Assembly: GCF_002865645.1 (NCBI RefSeq)
Contig: NW_020194512.1
Span: 4,071,183 to 4,135,182, forward strand
Length of the DNA: 64,000 bases
Direction of reading: 5' to 3'
Source of the DNA: Hyaloscypha bicolor E
Lineage: Eukaryota; Ascomycota; Leotiomycetes; Helotiales; Hyaloscyphaceae
The notes under the pieces were generated by a model. The model ran no database searches, had not been told where the DNA came from, and saw only the letters and a program-made list of their open reading frames with translations. Positions 46,018 to 57,100 of this stretch are shown piece after piece. The translations under genes and the position numbers were made by a program. The number at the start of each line of letters is the position of its first letter. Position 1 is the first letter of the stretch.

Positions 46018-46690
46018 ATGTATACGCCCAGACCCCCTCAATCACCAGCCTCACACTCCCCAACGACTCCTCCCACGCGCCCTTCGTCCTCTCGCGTGCA
46101 GCCACACAAGCCATCATCGTCAAATCAATCTAGAAGATATTTCTCATCTCTTGGCATTGGCCGTCTGGGAAGTCATGGAGGACGGCGCGGAGGTAGTAAA
46201 ACTTCGCATCTGGGGAGATAACCAGTACTGAACGGTTTGGGTTTCGGTTTGATAGAAAAGAGGAAAGACGAGGTTTGACGGAGACCGCTCCTGTGACAGT
46301 CTGCAGTGTGAATATATCATGCACCGTATTCTCCACACCTTCTGTCTTGAGCGCCATATCAACCGCGTACGGCAGATCCTGCAACCCCACCCTGCCTTCC
46401 ACCTCCGGCAATTTACCTTGAAATCCGCACACTAATGCCCGATGTTACCTCCCATATCAATAAACACCACTCCTTCCACGCCGCACTTTGCCTTCTCCAC
46501 CAACTCATCGGGCAATACAGAGAGCCAAGTAGGCATCTTTGCACATCCATCTAACTACGAGTTCGACAACTTACAAGTGGATGCATTTCTCACGTAGTCT
46601 CTGATAAATTGCAATGAACCTTCGATAGGAAAGAGCAAAGTTCCTATATTCATTACTGATCTCACCCCATTCATCGCCCCGTACCATGCT
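46018..46690 (-). pseudogene. SAM-dependent O-methyltransferase relic
   Basis: Reading the minus strand from about 46540: PTWLSVLPDELVEKAKCGVE, VVFIDMGGNIGH (the SAM-binding GGxxG motif) and a stop. After a frame change come VEGRVGLQDLP, GVENTVHDIF and KFYYLRAVLHDFPDGQC. A further stop precedes LTMMACVAARERTKGAWEE near the end. These are consecutive blocks of the fungal plant-type O-methyltransferase domain. The N-terminal dimerisation domain is not recognisable. Stops and frameshifts mean no product. It abuts the 3' end of the gene at 46692. Confidence 0.68.
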
Positions 46691-46691
46691 C

Positions 46692-48020
46692 TCAGTCTTC
46701 GTTCAACAAAGGGTCTTCTACAACGTCCGCGGGTGCTTCCAAGGCTCCAAATTCTTTTATATACTCTTCAGAGAACTTTTTGTACTCGGCGGAAATAGTG
46801 CCAAGTGTGGCCCACTTCTTCTTCAGTTTCTTGGCTTCACCGAGCTCATATTCGAGCTTGCAAGACGCAACCCTTTTTGTTTTCTGGGGGTCAACAAGTT
46901 TGACGTCTGCAACATCCTTAATGATCTTCTCTGCTTCGATATCCTTTTCCCGCTGTCGAAGTGATTTGATGACTGACGCCACGATGTCTTTCTCTAACTC
47001 AGCTTGCTTTGCGAGATCTCCGCCTTTAAGGTCCTGGCGACATTTGACAAGAGCAGCAGAAGCAATCCATGCTTCCGGATTTCCCTCATCTCCTGGGGAG
47101 ATGGTGTACCAGGTTTGGATCATTTTGAAGATGATTGCCTTTAGTATATCGCCTGTGACACCCTCGGCCTCGGTGGTCAAGTTGTTCACATCGGAGAGAT
47201 CTTGGTTGAGAGTTGACTTCAAGGTATCAAACTTGCCCTCTTTGATGAGAGGGGTGATATTCGAATGGAGGAGCGTATTTCGGGTAGCGTACTGCTTAAT
47301 GATAACGAGCATTTCGTCCATTTCGAAACCAACACTCTGGCAAGCATATTTCACTGCCAGATGGGTCGGGAATTCTTCTTCGCACTTTTCGCCCTTCAGA
47401 TACATCTGGAACGCTTTCTCCTCTGTTTGGAGGTTGTATTGGATCCGGGACCAATACTTTGATTGTAATGCTTGCCATCCTGCAACCTGCAGCCTTTCGG
47501 CATTCTTCTTCAACTGTTTGCACAGTTGCTCAAAAATGTCTCCATATCTGGCGTAGAACTTGTAACGTTGGAGCTGGATGATCTCATCTTCCAGCTGTTG
47601 GGCGTTTTCGGTGTGGGTTAGGCTCAAGCATGCCATATACTGCATCTCACGCTCGTAAACCCTCAAATCTGAGATCCATTCCTTTCGAACAGCATCAAGG
47701 GTTTCGGGCTCCTCCTCGTAAATTTCTCCGTCTTCATTCATATCCAGAAGGCGGGCGCATGCTTCTTTGTAAATGGTCGCGCAGTGCATACCAATCGGAG
47801 ATATTTTTCGCTTTGTGTTCCGCAAAAGTGTCTCTGCGAAAATAAGGCCTTCTTTGAATCTGGTCTTGGTGTAATCGGAAGTTTGAAGAAGTGGCTTTGG
47901 AGGCTCGACAAATTTGGTGTCATCAACCGGGTACTCATCACCGAGAAGTGCACGAGTACTTGCCCGCTTTCGGGACTTGATGGGAGGGACTGGAATGGAG
48001 TCTCGAGAAGAGGTAGACAT
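46692..48020 (-). CDS. hypothetical soluble helical protein, 442 aa
   Basis: Uninterrupted frame starting MSTSSRDSIPVPPIKSRKRAS. No family was recognised. Almost the entire protein after residue 60 looks alpha-helical and charged (for example EDEIIQLQRYKFYARYGDIF, LRQREKDIEAEKIIKDVAD, EYELGEAKKLKKKWATLG), with no membrane span or signal peptide. The Ser/Pro/Arg-rich first 25 residues could be a disordered or nuclear-localising start (KSRKR). Codon use looks like that of genuine genes nearby and the frame has no competing model, so I take it as real. Confidence 0.7.
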   Translation of the reverse strand: MSTSSRDSIPVPPIKSRKRASTRALLGDEYPVDDTKFVEPPKPLLQTSDYTKTRFKEGLIFAETLLRNTKRKISPIGMHCATIYKEACARLLDMNEDGEIYEEEPETLDAVRKEWISDLRVYEREMQYMACLSLTHTENAQQLEDEIIQLQRYKFYARYGDIFEQLCKQLKKNAERLQVAGWQALQSKYWSRIQYNLQTEEKAFQMYLKGEKCEEEFPTHLAVKYACQSVGFEMDEMLVIIKQYATRNTLLHSNITPLIKEGKFDTLKSTLNQDLSDVNNLTTEAEGVTGDILKAIIFKMIQTWYTISPGDEGNPEAWIASAALVKCRQDLKGGDLAKQAELEKDIVASVIKSLRQREKDIEAEKIIKDVADVKLVDPQKTKRVASCKLEYELGEAKKLKKKWATLGTISAEYKKFSEEYIKEFGALEAPADVVEDPLLNED

Positions 48021-51000
48021 TATAATTGGTGCGCTTCGCTTTGAATTATTGTGGCTGCCAGAGGGTGGAGTTTGAGATGGACGAGGAAGAGATAAAGACG
48101 AACCTCCTAGTTTGAATTAAAATCGTTGGCTAGTTTATAACTAGCGCGCGACGTTTCCGCTCATAGAAAAGGAAGTGACGAGTTAAGAGTATTCTAGAAT
48201 TGTACTCATTACTAATTAGTCAAGAGCTAGCGAGAGGTCTCGACACCTCTTTATTCTAGACTTTTTCTTTTCCCAATCTCCTTTCTACAACCCATTCTTG
48301 CGTAGTAGCCATGGCCATACCCAAAGGGTTGTGGTGACGATTAGGAGGTGGAAACCCATGTTGGTGATCTGTGGGAGAGGGGGAGTTGAATAAGTCTCGC
48401 TTTTGTAAGCTGTGAAGTGGGTATAAATGATGCAGAAGACGATAATGGTTTTTGAAACTGAGGGTGTGAATAAAATATCTTTATAGAATCAAGAGGGTTG
48501 AGAGATGACCTGGGCATTGTATGCTTTTTGCGGGGAGAGGAGAGGAGGAAGCGAGCAAATCACAGTGTGCCATATTAAAATCGAAGTTTTGGTGTTCTTC
48601 ACGAGACTACACAATGTCTTACCTATAGTCAAAACCATATACTTTTGGAATTTTTTGTCTAAAAATTAAAACTTCCTCGTGTAAGAGCCAATCACGTGCA
48701 TTTACTTTTTATTTTTACCTAGGGGCCCTATATAAGGATCTACTAGATCGATTATACTAGCTGATTTGGGATACCGGGTGGTAACATATAAGAAGAACGA
48801 GAGGCTGTTGAAAGAGAGGCAGTTGTGCTGCCAAATCCTGGGAAAGGGGGAGGAAGGGGGAAGGCATATCGAGACTCAGTCAAGAATATGCCTCCCTGTG
48901 AAATGGCTGAGGGAGAAAGCGTATTGAAAAGTAATCGATTTATTAATGGAAAATCGATTTATTGAAGGTTGACAGACTGCAGAATGACTAGATACAGAAG
49001 AGTGAGTTCTGGAAACAGAGGAAAAGTGTCCAAAGTAAGGGATTTATTCCCATTACCCTTCGGCGATACCGGTGATGCCGAACCCGCTTTCTCCGATACA
49101 TTATCAATCAGCTGATAAACCAAAGGTAATCAGAATGACGATATACTAGTAAGCTTGGTAAGCTCGGCGAGTGACGCATGACAAATGAGAGTGGAGAACC
49201 CTAAATTAGTGGTTGAACCTGGTACTGGAAGGACTGGTAAGCTAGCTATGGTAGCGTACCAATTTCAACAAAGCGCTTGGTAGGGGCGCTACCGCCTTTG
49301 AGATATTGGAACCCATATATAACAGATAGACTGCCGGTTAGTGGATATGTAAACAAGTGACGGAAACCCACAGATGAGCACTACAAATCCATTCTGATGT
49401 GCAAAGTTTGGACTAGTAACTAGCTATCGTGCTAATTCTGGGAGTTCTAAGCCTTATTTACAGCAAGTATACTTTTCCTCTTTTTATATTAAAGCTATAT
49501 TTATATATATTGCCTTACTATATATTACTCGCACATATGCAGCATTTACGTACATTGCTTATATATATATTACTTGTTTGAACTAGTAATCTCGCGGAAA
49601 GAATATTCCGTGACACAGGTTCTAAAATTCCCCGAGGATCTCACCAGAGCGGCCATGTCTGCAAGGGCTGTTGTACCTAAGTCGAAAACGTGGTTGATTT
49701 AATTATACCTGATTCTTAGCTTGGCATGCTACTAGATCCGAGTTGTTAGAGGTTAATATAGGAGGTATTTCACGTGATTTACCTCGGAAATTACTGCTGC
49801 ACTAGCTTCTAAGCTCGTCTCATTCCCGCGGTAACATAGCTTCAATTTTTTCTTCTCTCACTTAGATCAGACTTCAGACTCAATCAATTCAATGATGGAT
49901 TATGTTAAGTGCAACATTTGTCACGAGTTGACAATTGGCAATTGGTAAAATAACACCCCCTTTTAAAAGGTCTCGAAACAAATTGATTCACTGTTTCTAT
50001 TTAGATGAGGTGCTCTATCATCTTTAAAGAGTGGAGTCTATGTTTTGGAGTTTCATACCCGCGGGGCTGTGGTCACGTGGGTTTGATTCACATGCTGTGA
50101 ACATAGAATTATAATTGGCTGTTTTATAATAGCTTGCACCCTTCTGGTGCTTCTATATAATTGGGTTTCCGTGCGACTATCACGAGTTCTATTTCTAAAT
50201 TAATTTGCAAGAAGGAACATCACGTGAACTGCCTCATCAAAACCAAAGTTTTCGTAGTGCTACCCGTGCATGTCTATGGTTCCAAGGAGCTGGTATAGGA
50301 AAGCGCCAAGATATTTTTTCCTAGGTGATCTGATCACGCCGTTGACATCCTAATCAACTAGCCAAATTCCGCCAGATTCAGCGTGGTGCATTGCATTCTA
50401 GCTGGCTCTGAACGCTCGTTACACGGGGAGCCGGTCAGGCCATCGTGACAAGACTGTCCGCACCTGCATCTGACCCCGACGACAAAATATTACTAATGAA
50501 TGCTTTTTTCATGCATTATTTAACAAATCAGAAGAAGTCTTCGACGGTAAGAAAGCAAAGCGGCAGCTAGCCGTGCCTTGGCTCTCTTGGCCCTCACCAA
50601 GCTGAGCAACCACGAAGTCCATTTCTCGATCTCGAGCATACCGTGGTTAGAGTTGGGCCATTAAGAGATCAGATAACTTCGCGAGGCCTATCATCGAGGT
50701 GATCCTCGTAAAGCCCAATATCTTGGCATTTAAATCTTTACGAATGGAAAAGGGCTCGTAAGGCTGAGGCCAGACATCATGTCTCATTCTCTCAGCTGCC
50801 GGTTGTTTGTGTTGCGCTCTCAACAGAAAGCCTTCGATCTTGTCGATTATTTAACTCATGCACGAGGTTACAATGGCGAAGTTGCCTAACAATTCTGTTG
50901 CAGGACTTTGGGACAAAGCTTTTCGATGTTGTTTGCTCTCGTACATTGCTAGATTTTGCATATGGACCCCGATTGCCTTCCTTTTGTCCTGTACCAATAT

Positions 51001-51531
51001 TAGATAATCTAGGACCGAAACTCAACCCTGATCCGCAAATAAGAAACCTATTTCAACAAATTTGACTCCACAAGTGCTACTGGCCCTAAATACGTCACAC
51101 CATTTATTACTTCCAGCTGCCTGCTATAACTTCCATTATCTGTGCACCAATGAAATCCATAGGCAGTCTGTGGCTTTCAGTACGCGTGCATTCGGTGTTT
51201 CAGCCCATCAGCAGGAGCAAGACTCCGGAAGGTCCCCGTGAGTGTAAACCCAGGAATTTACATTCATGTCGAGCTGATTTGTTGGAATCTTCCGCTGGCT
51301 GGTGGTGGAGTATCACATGAAGAGGCCACAAGCGGAAGATTCAGCCGAAAATATGCAAACAGATGGATGTCCAAGAACCCTGAGGCTGGCTGTAGAGGAT
51401 CCGGCGACGCACTGATGAGGCCACAATCTCAAGTCTCCGCCCGACACACGCAAACAGATATGTGTCCAAGTGAAGCCAAAATATTGCAGCCTCTCCTGGT
51501 CTGCATGTGTCACTCAAGATACATATAAATA
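48021..51531. other. 3.5-kb gene-poor region
   Basis: No supported gene. About 48660-50320 is A/T-rich with scattered CACGTG boxes (48693, 49771, 50074, 50221). It contains CGATTTATT direct repeats at 48936 and 48952 and GGTAGCG/CGCTACC inverted motifs at 49250-49300. It may be old transposon debris, but no ends or coding motif could be identified. A minus-strand open frame at 50792-51025 is unconvincing. Confidence 0.35.
51318..51470. repeat. degenerate 58-bp direct repeat upstream of the metzincin gene
   Basis: 51318-51375 and 51413-51470 share TGA(A/T)GAGGCCACAA at the start, and GCAAACAGAT followed by TGTCCAAG at the end, at a 95-bp offset. They lie within 220 bp of the start codon, so they may be in the promoter or 5' UTR. 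Confidence 0.5.
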
Positions 51532-53661
51532 ATGGCCCAGATTCCGGACATCTCCTCTGCTTCTTCAGACATTCCCCCATTGCAAGAAACGCTCATCAAA
51601 GTACTTCCTAAGAACACCATCTTCATCAACCAACCAATCCCCATCACCATGAATCCACCTCCCCCCCCAATGCTAGCTATCCCTCCCTACCCCACTGAGA
51701 CTGGGACTTCAACCTCAGACGGCGATACACCAGCTCCTCCTACTTTCCCGCCGTTTCACCCCCCGCCTCACTGGCCTCCTTTTCATTTCAAATCGGTCAG
51801 AACTGGAGCTTGGATGCTCAATTATGCCCCACTTGGATCTCCATTGGTAGCTTACGATGGCACCATCCGCGTCGAAGCCATTACTGGTGGTCGGAGAGCG
51901 AGCGGCGACCTCTACCAACGACCCACGATCAGGATCCCCTTCCCAACCCCGCAAACCATTATGCTCCCTCCTCCTAACCCCGCAAATGGAATTCCAGTTC
52001 AAGCCATAGGTAACTATCGTTACTATCTTCGTGTTACCAAGATCCTTGAAAACATAACATTGGGGAATTCTTTTCAGCTTGGACTCCAGATGTTTCTGTT
52101 CACTCCAACCTCCAATGGTGCCGGAACGTGGTCTCCCCAGCCTATCAACTGCACAGCAACTATGTCATGGACCTCCGCGCCAGCCGGCTATCCATCTTCC
52201 ACCGACTACCTGCAGGGCGACTTAAAGCAGGATGGTACTAATGTCATCATGGGTCATCTCAAGATGGGGTGGCTTTCCAAATTCCTTCGCAAAGCCACAG
52301 TTGAGATTGATACGGAGACGGGTTCGGAAGCCCCATTGGATAGCGGGAATGGCCACAACTGGCAGACCGTCGGAGAGTCAATTGGATATGACCTCAAGAT
52401 CCACGTCAGTGAGCGCAATGTCCCAGAGGTAACTGGTGAAAGCTGGGCCGATAACGAGATGAACGATACGATGATTGCGCACCGCGAGCCAACAAACCTC
52501 AACTTCGAATGGCATTACCATATCCTTGCTGTTCACCTGATCGACTCCACCCCGCGAGGCATCATGTACGATTCTGGCGCGACGGATTCCAACCACATCC
52601 CTCGTGAAGGCCTTGGGATCTCAACTCATTGGATCATCGACCCTGGATATGGGACTGTCAGCGGTATGCGTTTTGGTCTGGCCAAAGCACCGCATTTCCG
52701 AACCGCAGTCCATGAACTTGGTCACGCCCTTGGGCTCCAGCACAATACCGTCGACCTGGGATTCATGAACACTAGCGATGTGATTGCTGCCGCTGGGACC
52801 GCAGCCAATCCGTTCCCCAACAATATCAAGTGGTCCTTCGCTGACAATGACCTCAAGCGTCTTCGTCACTGGCCCGATATCTTTATCCGCCCAGGTGGGG
52901 TCCCATTTGGCGATTCAAATGACTTCGACCCTCTTATAACCCCTGACGACCGCGCTCTCTCACTCGACATGCCTGACCTGAAGCTCGAGCTTACTCCACT
53001 GCTCACCGAGGTTCCGCTTGGGGCACCAGTCCGCGTGCAACTCAAGCTCACCAACAACAGCGACAGGGAGGTAACCATTCCAGCAAGAATCGATTTGAAA
53101 TCTACTTGCCTTCAGGGGAATGTGAAAGATGCACATGGAACGAAGCGCAGCTTCAGATCGATCATTGGGTGTGTGGATGAGAACCCCTTGACCGAACTCG
53201 GACCCAAAAAGTCTGTCACCAAGTCCTTAACCCTGTTGCGTGGGGGTGATGGAGCCTTGTTCCCAATCTCTGGTGTCTCTGAGATTTCGGTTGCTCTCCG
53301 CTGGACTTTGCCTTCAGTCGGTGAGGCTGGTCCACTACCTGAGGCAGAGGTGCAAGGCAGCACGACGGTCTTCATTACTGGGGCACACAGTGGTGCGCAT
53401 GCCAAGGCTGCCCATATCGTGCTTACTACACCGGATGCTCATTTAGTCCTGGCACTTGGAGGAACCCGTATGAAACTCGGACTTGAAGCTGTGGAGACTG
53501 CCGTTGGAAACGACGTGTTGGGGCCGCACTGGAGCGTGGTAAAGGCAAAGGCACTGGCCAAAGCGGGGAAAAAGGAGTATGGCAGGCAGCATCTTGGGGG
53601 CAAGGAGAAGAGTATCATGAGTGGTGATGAGAAAGAGAAGCTGCAGACTCTTTTGAAATAG
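51532..53661 (+). CDS. metzincin-like zinc metallopeptidase without signal peptide
   Basis: Single-exon frame, 709 aa, starting MAQIPDISSASSDIPP. The N-terminal 80 residues are Pro-rich and disordered. Residues about 85-330 form a beta-rich domain (SVRTGAWMLNYAPLGSPL, VEITGGRRASGDLY-like segment near 110-135). The catalytic helix is HELGHALGLQH with zinc ligands His394, His398 and His404, the base Glu395 and a possible Met-turn at GFMN (Met412). The C-terminal 260 residues look like Ig-like beta domains (APVRVQLKLTNNSDREVTIP). HExxHxxGxxH defines metzincins (matrixin-like). There is no secretion signal, which is unusual for the class; the protein could act in the cytosol, leave by a non-classical route, or have a missed upstream exon. 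Substrate unknown. Confidence 0.8.
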   Translation: MAQIPDISSASSDIPPLQETLIKVLPKNTIFINQPIPITMNPPPPPMLAIPPYPTETGTSTSDGDTPAPPTFPPFHPPPHWPPFHFKSVRTGAWMLNYAPLGSPLVAYDGTIRVEAITGGRRASGDLYQRPTIRIPFPTPQTIMLPPPNPANGIPVQAIGNYRYYLRVTKILENITLGNSFQLGLQMFLFTPTSNGAGTWSPQPINCTATMSWTSAPAGYPSSTDYLQGDLKQDGTNVIMGHLKMGWLSKFLRKATVEIDTETGSEAPLDSGNGHNWQTVGESIGYDLKIHVSERNVPEVTGESWADNEMNDTMIAHREPTNLNFEWHYHILAVHLIDSTPRGIMYDSGATDSNHIPREGLGISTHWIIDPGYGTVSGMRFGLAKAPHFRTAVHELGHALGLQHNTVDLGFMNTSDVIAAAGTAANPFPNNIKWSFADNDLKRLRHWPDIFIRPGGVPFGDSNDFDPLITPDDRALSLDMPDLKLELTPLLTEVPLGAPVRVQLKLTNNSDREVTIPARIDLKSTCLQGNVKDAHGTKRSFRSIIGCVDENPLTELGPKKSVTKSLTLLRGGDGALFPISGVSEISVALRWTLPSVGEAGPLPEAEVQGSTTVFITGAHSGAHAKAAHIVLTTPDAHLVLALGGTRMKLGLEAVETAVGNDVLGPHWSVVKAKALAKAGKKEYGRQHLGGKEKSIMSGDEKEKLQTLLK

Positions 53662-54197
53662 AAAGAGGAACAGGAGTATGTTGTTAGCTAGTCATTCTCT
53701 TTCATATCCCGGAAATATTCGTTATAGCAAACAAAGTTACTATTTTCTCAGATCGAGGAAGCTTTCGCCTCTTCTAACTCCTCCCTTTGAACTTGCAGTG
53801 ATCCCCAAAAACCCAGAAATACGATAGTTTGGAAAGAGTAACGAATAGTAAAGTTAAATTTCATACAAACCCAAACCACGGGGGGCTAAGTCATTATCCA
53901 GGAGTGAAATTTAACTCATATCGTGACTTCACGGTCAAAATCGGGTCCTGCCACATGGCTAATAGCATGCAGTCATCCATTCGTCACTGATAGAAACCCC
54001 CAATTAACCTCTAGTATACACCCTCTATCCCACTCACCTCCAAGCAGCGATCGGCCCATGAATGCATTCACCCAAAAAGCACACGCAAAACACGCATACC
54101 ATGCTCCCCGCAAACGCCGCTTCTCATCTTAGGCATAATATGACATTGTACACAGGTCCCCCCTCTCAACATCTGCCCCCTGCCCCTCGCTACGGTG
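53662..54197. other. intergenic between convergent genes
   Basis: No supported gene between the convergent 3' ends of the metzincin and ApsB/Mto1-type genes. Confidence 0.5.
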
Positions 54198-57100
54198 TTA
54201 CCGTCCCATCTCTGCCCGCACTTTACTCCTCTCCACCTCCTTCGCCAACTCCGCATTCTCCCTGCTCTTCTCCTCCAGCCGCTGCTTCGCCGAAAAGCGG
54301 TCCGTTAACCGCGCCTCCCGCTCCGCCTTCAACTTGTACTCCAGTTCCTGGAGCCGAACTTGCCACCTGAGATCAGGCTTGTAGTCCTCACCGCCCATGC
54401 CGCCAGCGCCCATCATTCCCTTCTCTCCTCCACCAGAAGAGCTGCCAGCACGTGATTTTGACATGCGTTCGAAAGTTTCGACCGCGGAGGCAGACTGATG
54501 CCTTGTAAGCGTTGAATTGCGACTCTTGTCACCTGCCTTATTGCGCGGTCCAGTTGGGACAGAGGGGCTGGGACTTGGGTCCGCGTAGACTCCAGCTCGG
54601 ACATCATTCGCTGCTCGTAGGGTAGAGATCTCAGTCTTCAGCATTCTGTTCGCATCTCTTAATCTCGTGATTTCCGCCTTTGCATCGCCGTTGAGTGCAG
54701 GGATGCCACTTCTTGCCATGGTCTCCAGACGGTCGAGTCGCTTTGTGCGCACATCGAGGTTTGTTTCTAGGGTTTGATACTCTTTCCAAAGATCCTTCTC
54801 AACCGCCCGAATGCGATTTCGGAAATCTCCCACCAGAGTCTCGATGGTCTTGACTGCCGCGAAGAGATTCTTGGAAAAGCCAGGGAGCATGGTACCCACG
54901 GCTTCTAACGATGGCAAGGCGCGCCCATTGATGAGGCTGTTGTTGTGTGCCCAGTCCGAGCCACAGAGTGCACTCAGGCGGTTCCATAAGTTGAGGAGTA
55001 GGTTGTTGCGCTCCTCCATACTGCTCTTGAAGGAGGCTTCCAATGTTGAAATCTTCGCACGATCAGCTTTGAGGCGGGTTTCAAGCTCCAAAATACGAGA
55101 TTCTTGTTGCGAAAGATTTCTCTCTTTGTGCTGTGAGGTCTTTTGGATAGTATCAAACTGATGCTTCGTATTCCGATGCATTTGCCGTTCCTTGTCAAGC
55201 ATATCAGCGAGCTTCCGGGATTCAAGGGCGTGGGTTTCGAGGAGAGAATCTCGTTGATTGATAAGGCGGTCTTTCTCAGTACCGGCTGCCTTGGAGGCAT
55301 CGAGATCCCGCATTGTGTTTTCGAGTTCTCGTTGGAGTTTCGCAATAGACTGAAAGTAGTTAGTATTAACCGCCATAGATTTGAAACTAGATCCTACGTT
55401 TAGAAGGCTTGACCTCGTCCCATTGAGGTCGCCAAGAGCCTCCCTTAAATTGCTCTCGAGCTCCATAAGTCTCTGTTTCCACTCCGCAGCTTCGACTTCC
55501 CGCGAAGTGAGGCTCTTCCGAAGTCTTCTTGCCTCGTCCTTGGCACCAGAAGCTTCCCGATTGAGCTCGTTGATGAACTGTTGAACCTCTTGCTTCTCCT
55601 GGCCAGCAATCACCTCTCGCTGGTGGCGTTCGTTGGCAAGGCGTTGCTCAAGCTCCTTGATACGCTCTCTTGCTTCTTGCAGGCTCTCGCTGGCGTTTCT
55701 GACCGCTGCTTCAAGATCACCAATCTTGATCTTGTCACCATCTTGCTCTTCCCTTAAGAAAGCAATCTCGCCCTGGCTAGATTCTTGCTGGACAGTCAAG
55801 CGATCAATTTTGCCATTCGCTTCAACAAGGTTCTTCTCCATCTGTTCGAGCTCGCGATTAGCGTCGTCAAGGTCTCGCTCCAGCTCTTGGATTCGTCTAT
55901 TTTTGCTTTCATGATCGTCTTCCAATCGAACAATCCCTTCGCTCATCTCCCGCATCTCATTTTGCAGCGCATTGAAGTTCTCGGTAGTATCAGCCAGCTC
56001 CGTTTGAAGACGTTCAATCTCAGCATTGGCCTCCTCAGCTTCGGCAGCAAAGCCATCAAGTTCTTCTTGAGCTTCTTTTCGTAGCGACTCAAACATGATC
56101 TCAGCTTCTTCCTGCCCTTGCAATGCCTCGTCTCGATCAGTTTGCATCGTAATCAGATCATTCTCAGCAACTTCGAGTGCTTCTTGGAGTTCATTTGCGA
56201 GAGATTCGGCTTGCTTCTTCTGTTCGACTGCAGTTTCGAAATCTTCCATACAGGACTCCAATTCGCGCTGAAGATCTTGGTTGTGAATCTTCAGACTGTT
56301 GATTCTGTCACGAAGCTCGGCATGCTTATTTTCGAAGTCTTCCCGCTCGGCATCAGTCATGTTGGTTTGTCTCGTCCCAGCGCTGGCCCGTGAAAGCGAC
56401 CGTTCATGCGCCCTTGAAGCGGAGCGCTCGAGAATGCTATCACCGGCCACAGAACCGCCTCCTCTCCGCTGGCCGAGTTTCAAGTCTTCGATCTCTTGAT
56501 ATAGGCGTTCCTTTTCACGGTTTCGAGATGTCAACATTGAAGTTTGAGCACCGACTTCTCTTCGAAGTTCAGCATTCTCATGTTTCAGTTGCTCGCTCTC
56601 TCTCCTGAGCTCTTCAACAAGAGTACTGGCAGCACTGAGATTGCCATTTCGATCATCAATTCGCTCTGACATTCCGGATCTTGGTCGCGAAGGCGAGAGT
56701 GTGCGTTTCTTCGTAATATTGTAGATGTTGGTCGTGTGGCTGAGTCCAGAAAGACCGGTGCCTGAACTCGATTCAGTCTTGAGGCGGAAGATCTCCTCTC
56801 GAAGCTTCTTGTTATCCTCATCAGCTTGCTCTCGGCGTGAAGTCTCTTGCTCCAGAAGATCTTTCCAGACGTCCATCTCTTCTCGAGCTTCGACATTCTG
56901 ACCCCGGCTTTCACCCATTTGTCGAACAACTTCAGCCAGCTTTCGCTTTTCATTCTCTCGAGCGATGCTATCATTTCGCAGCTTCTCAATTTCGGTCACG
57001 TATTCCTCGACACGTTCCCGAAGATACAGCAGCTCTTCTTCTCGTTCTTGTGCGCCTTCTTGGTCAAACCATTTAGGGCTGGGATGTCCTGTTGAAGTTC

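Noticed and set aside
48777..49620. Possible LTR remnant
   Set aside because: Repetitive-looking, but no paired ends, target duplication or coding motif could be found by eye.
56585..56989. 134-aa minus-strand frame overlapping the ApsB/Mto1-type gene, and many + strand frames across 54.8-58.4 kb
   Set aside because: All are alternative-frame shadows of a long coiled-coil gene with biased codons.
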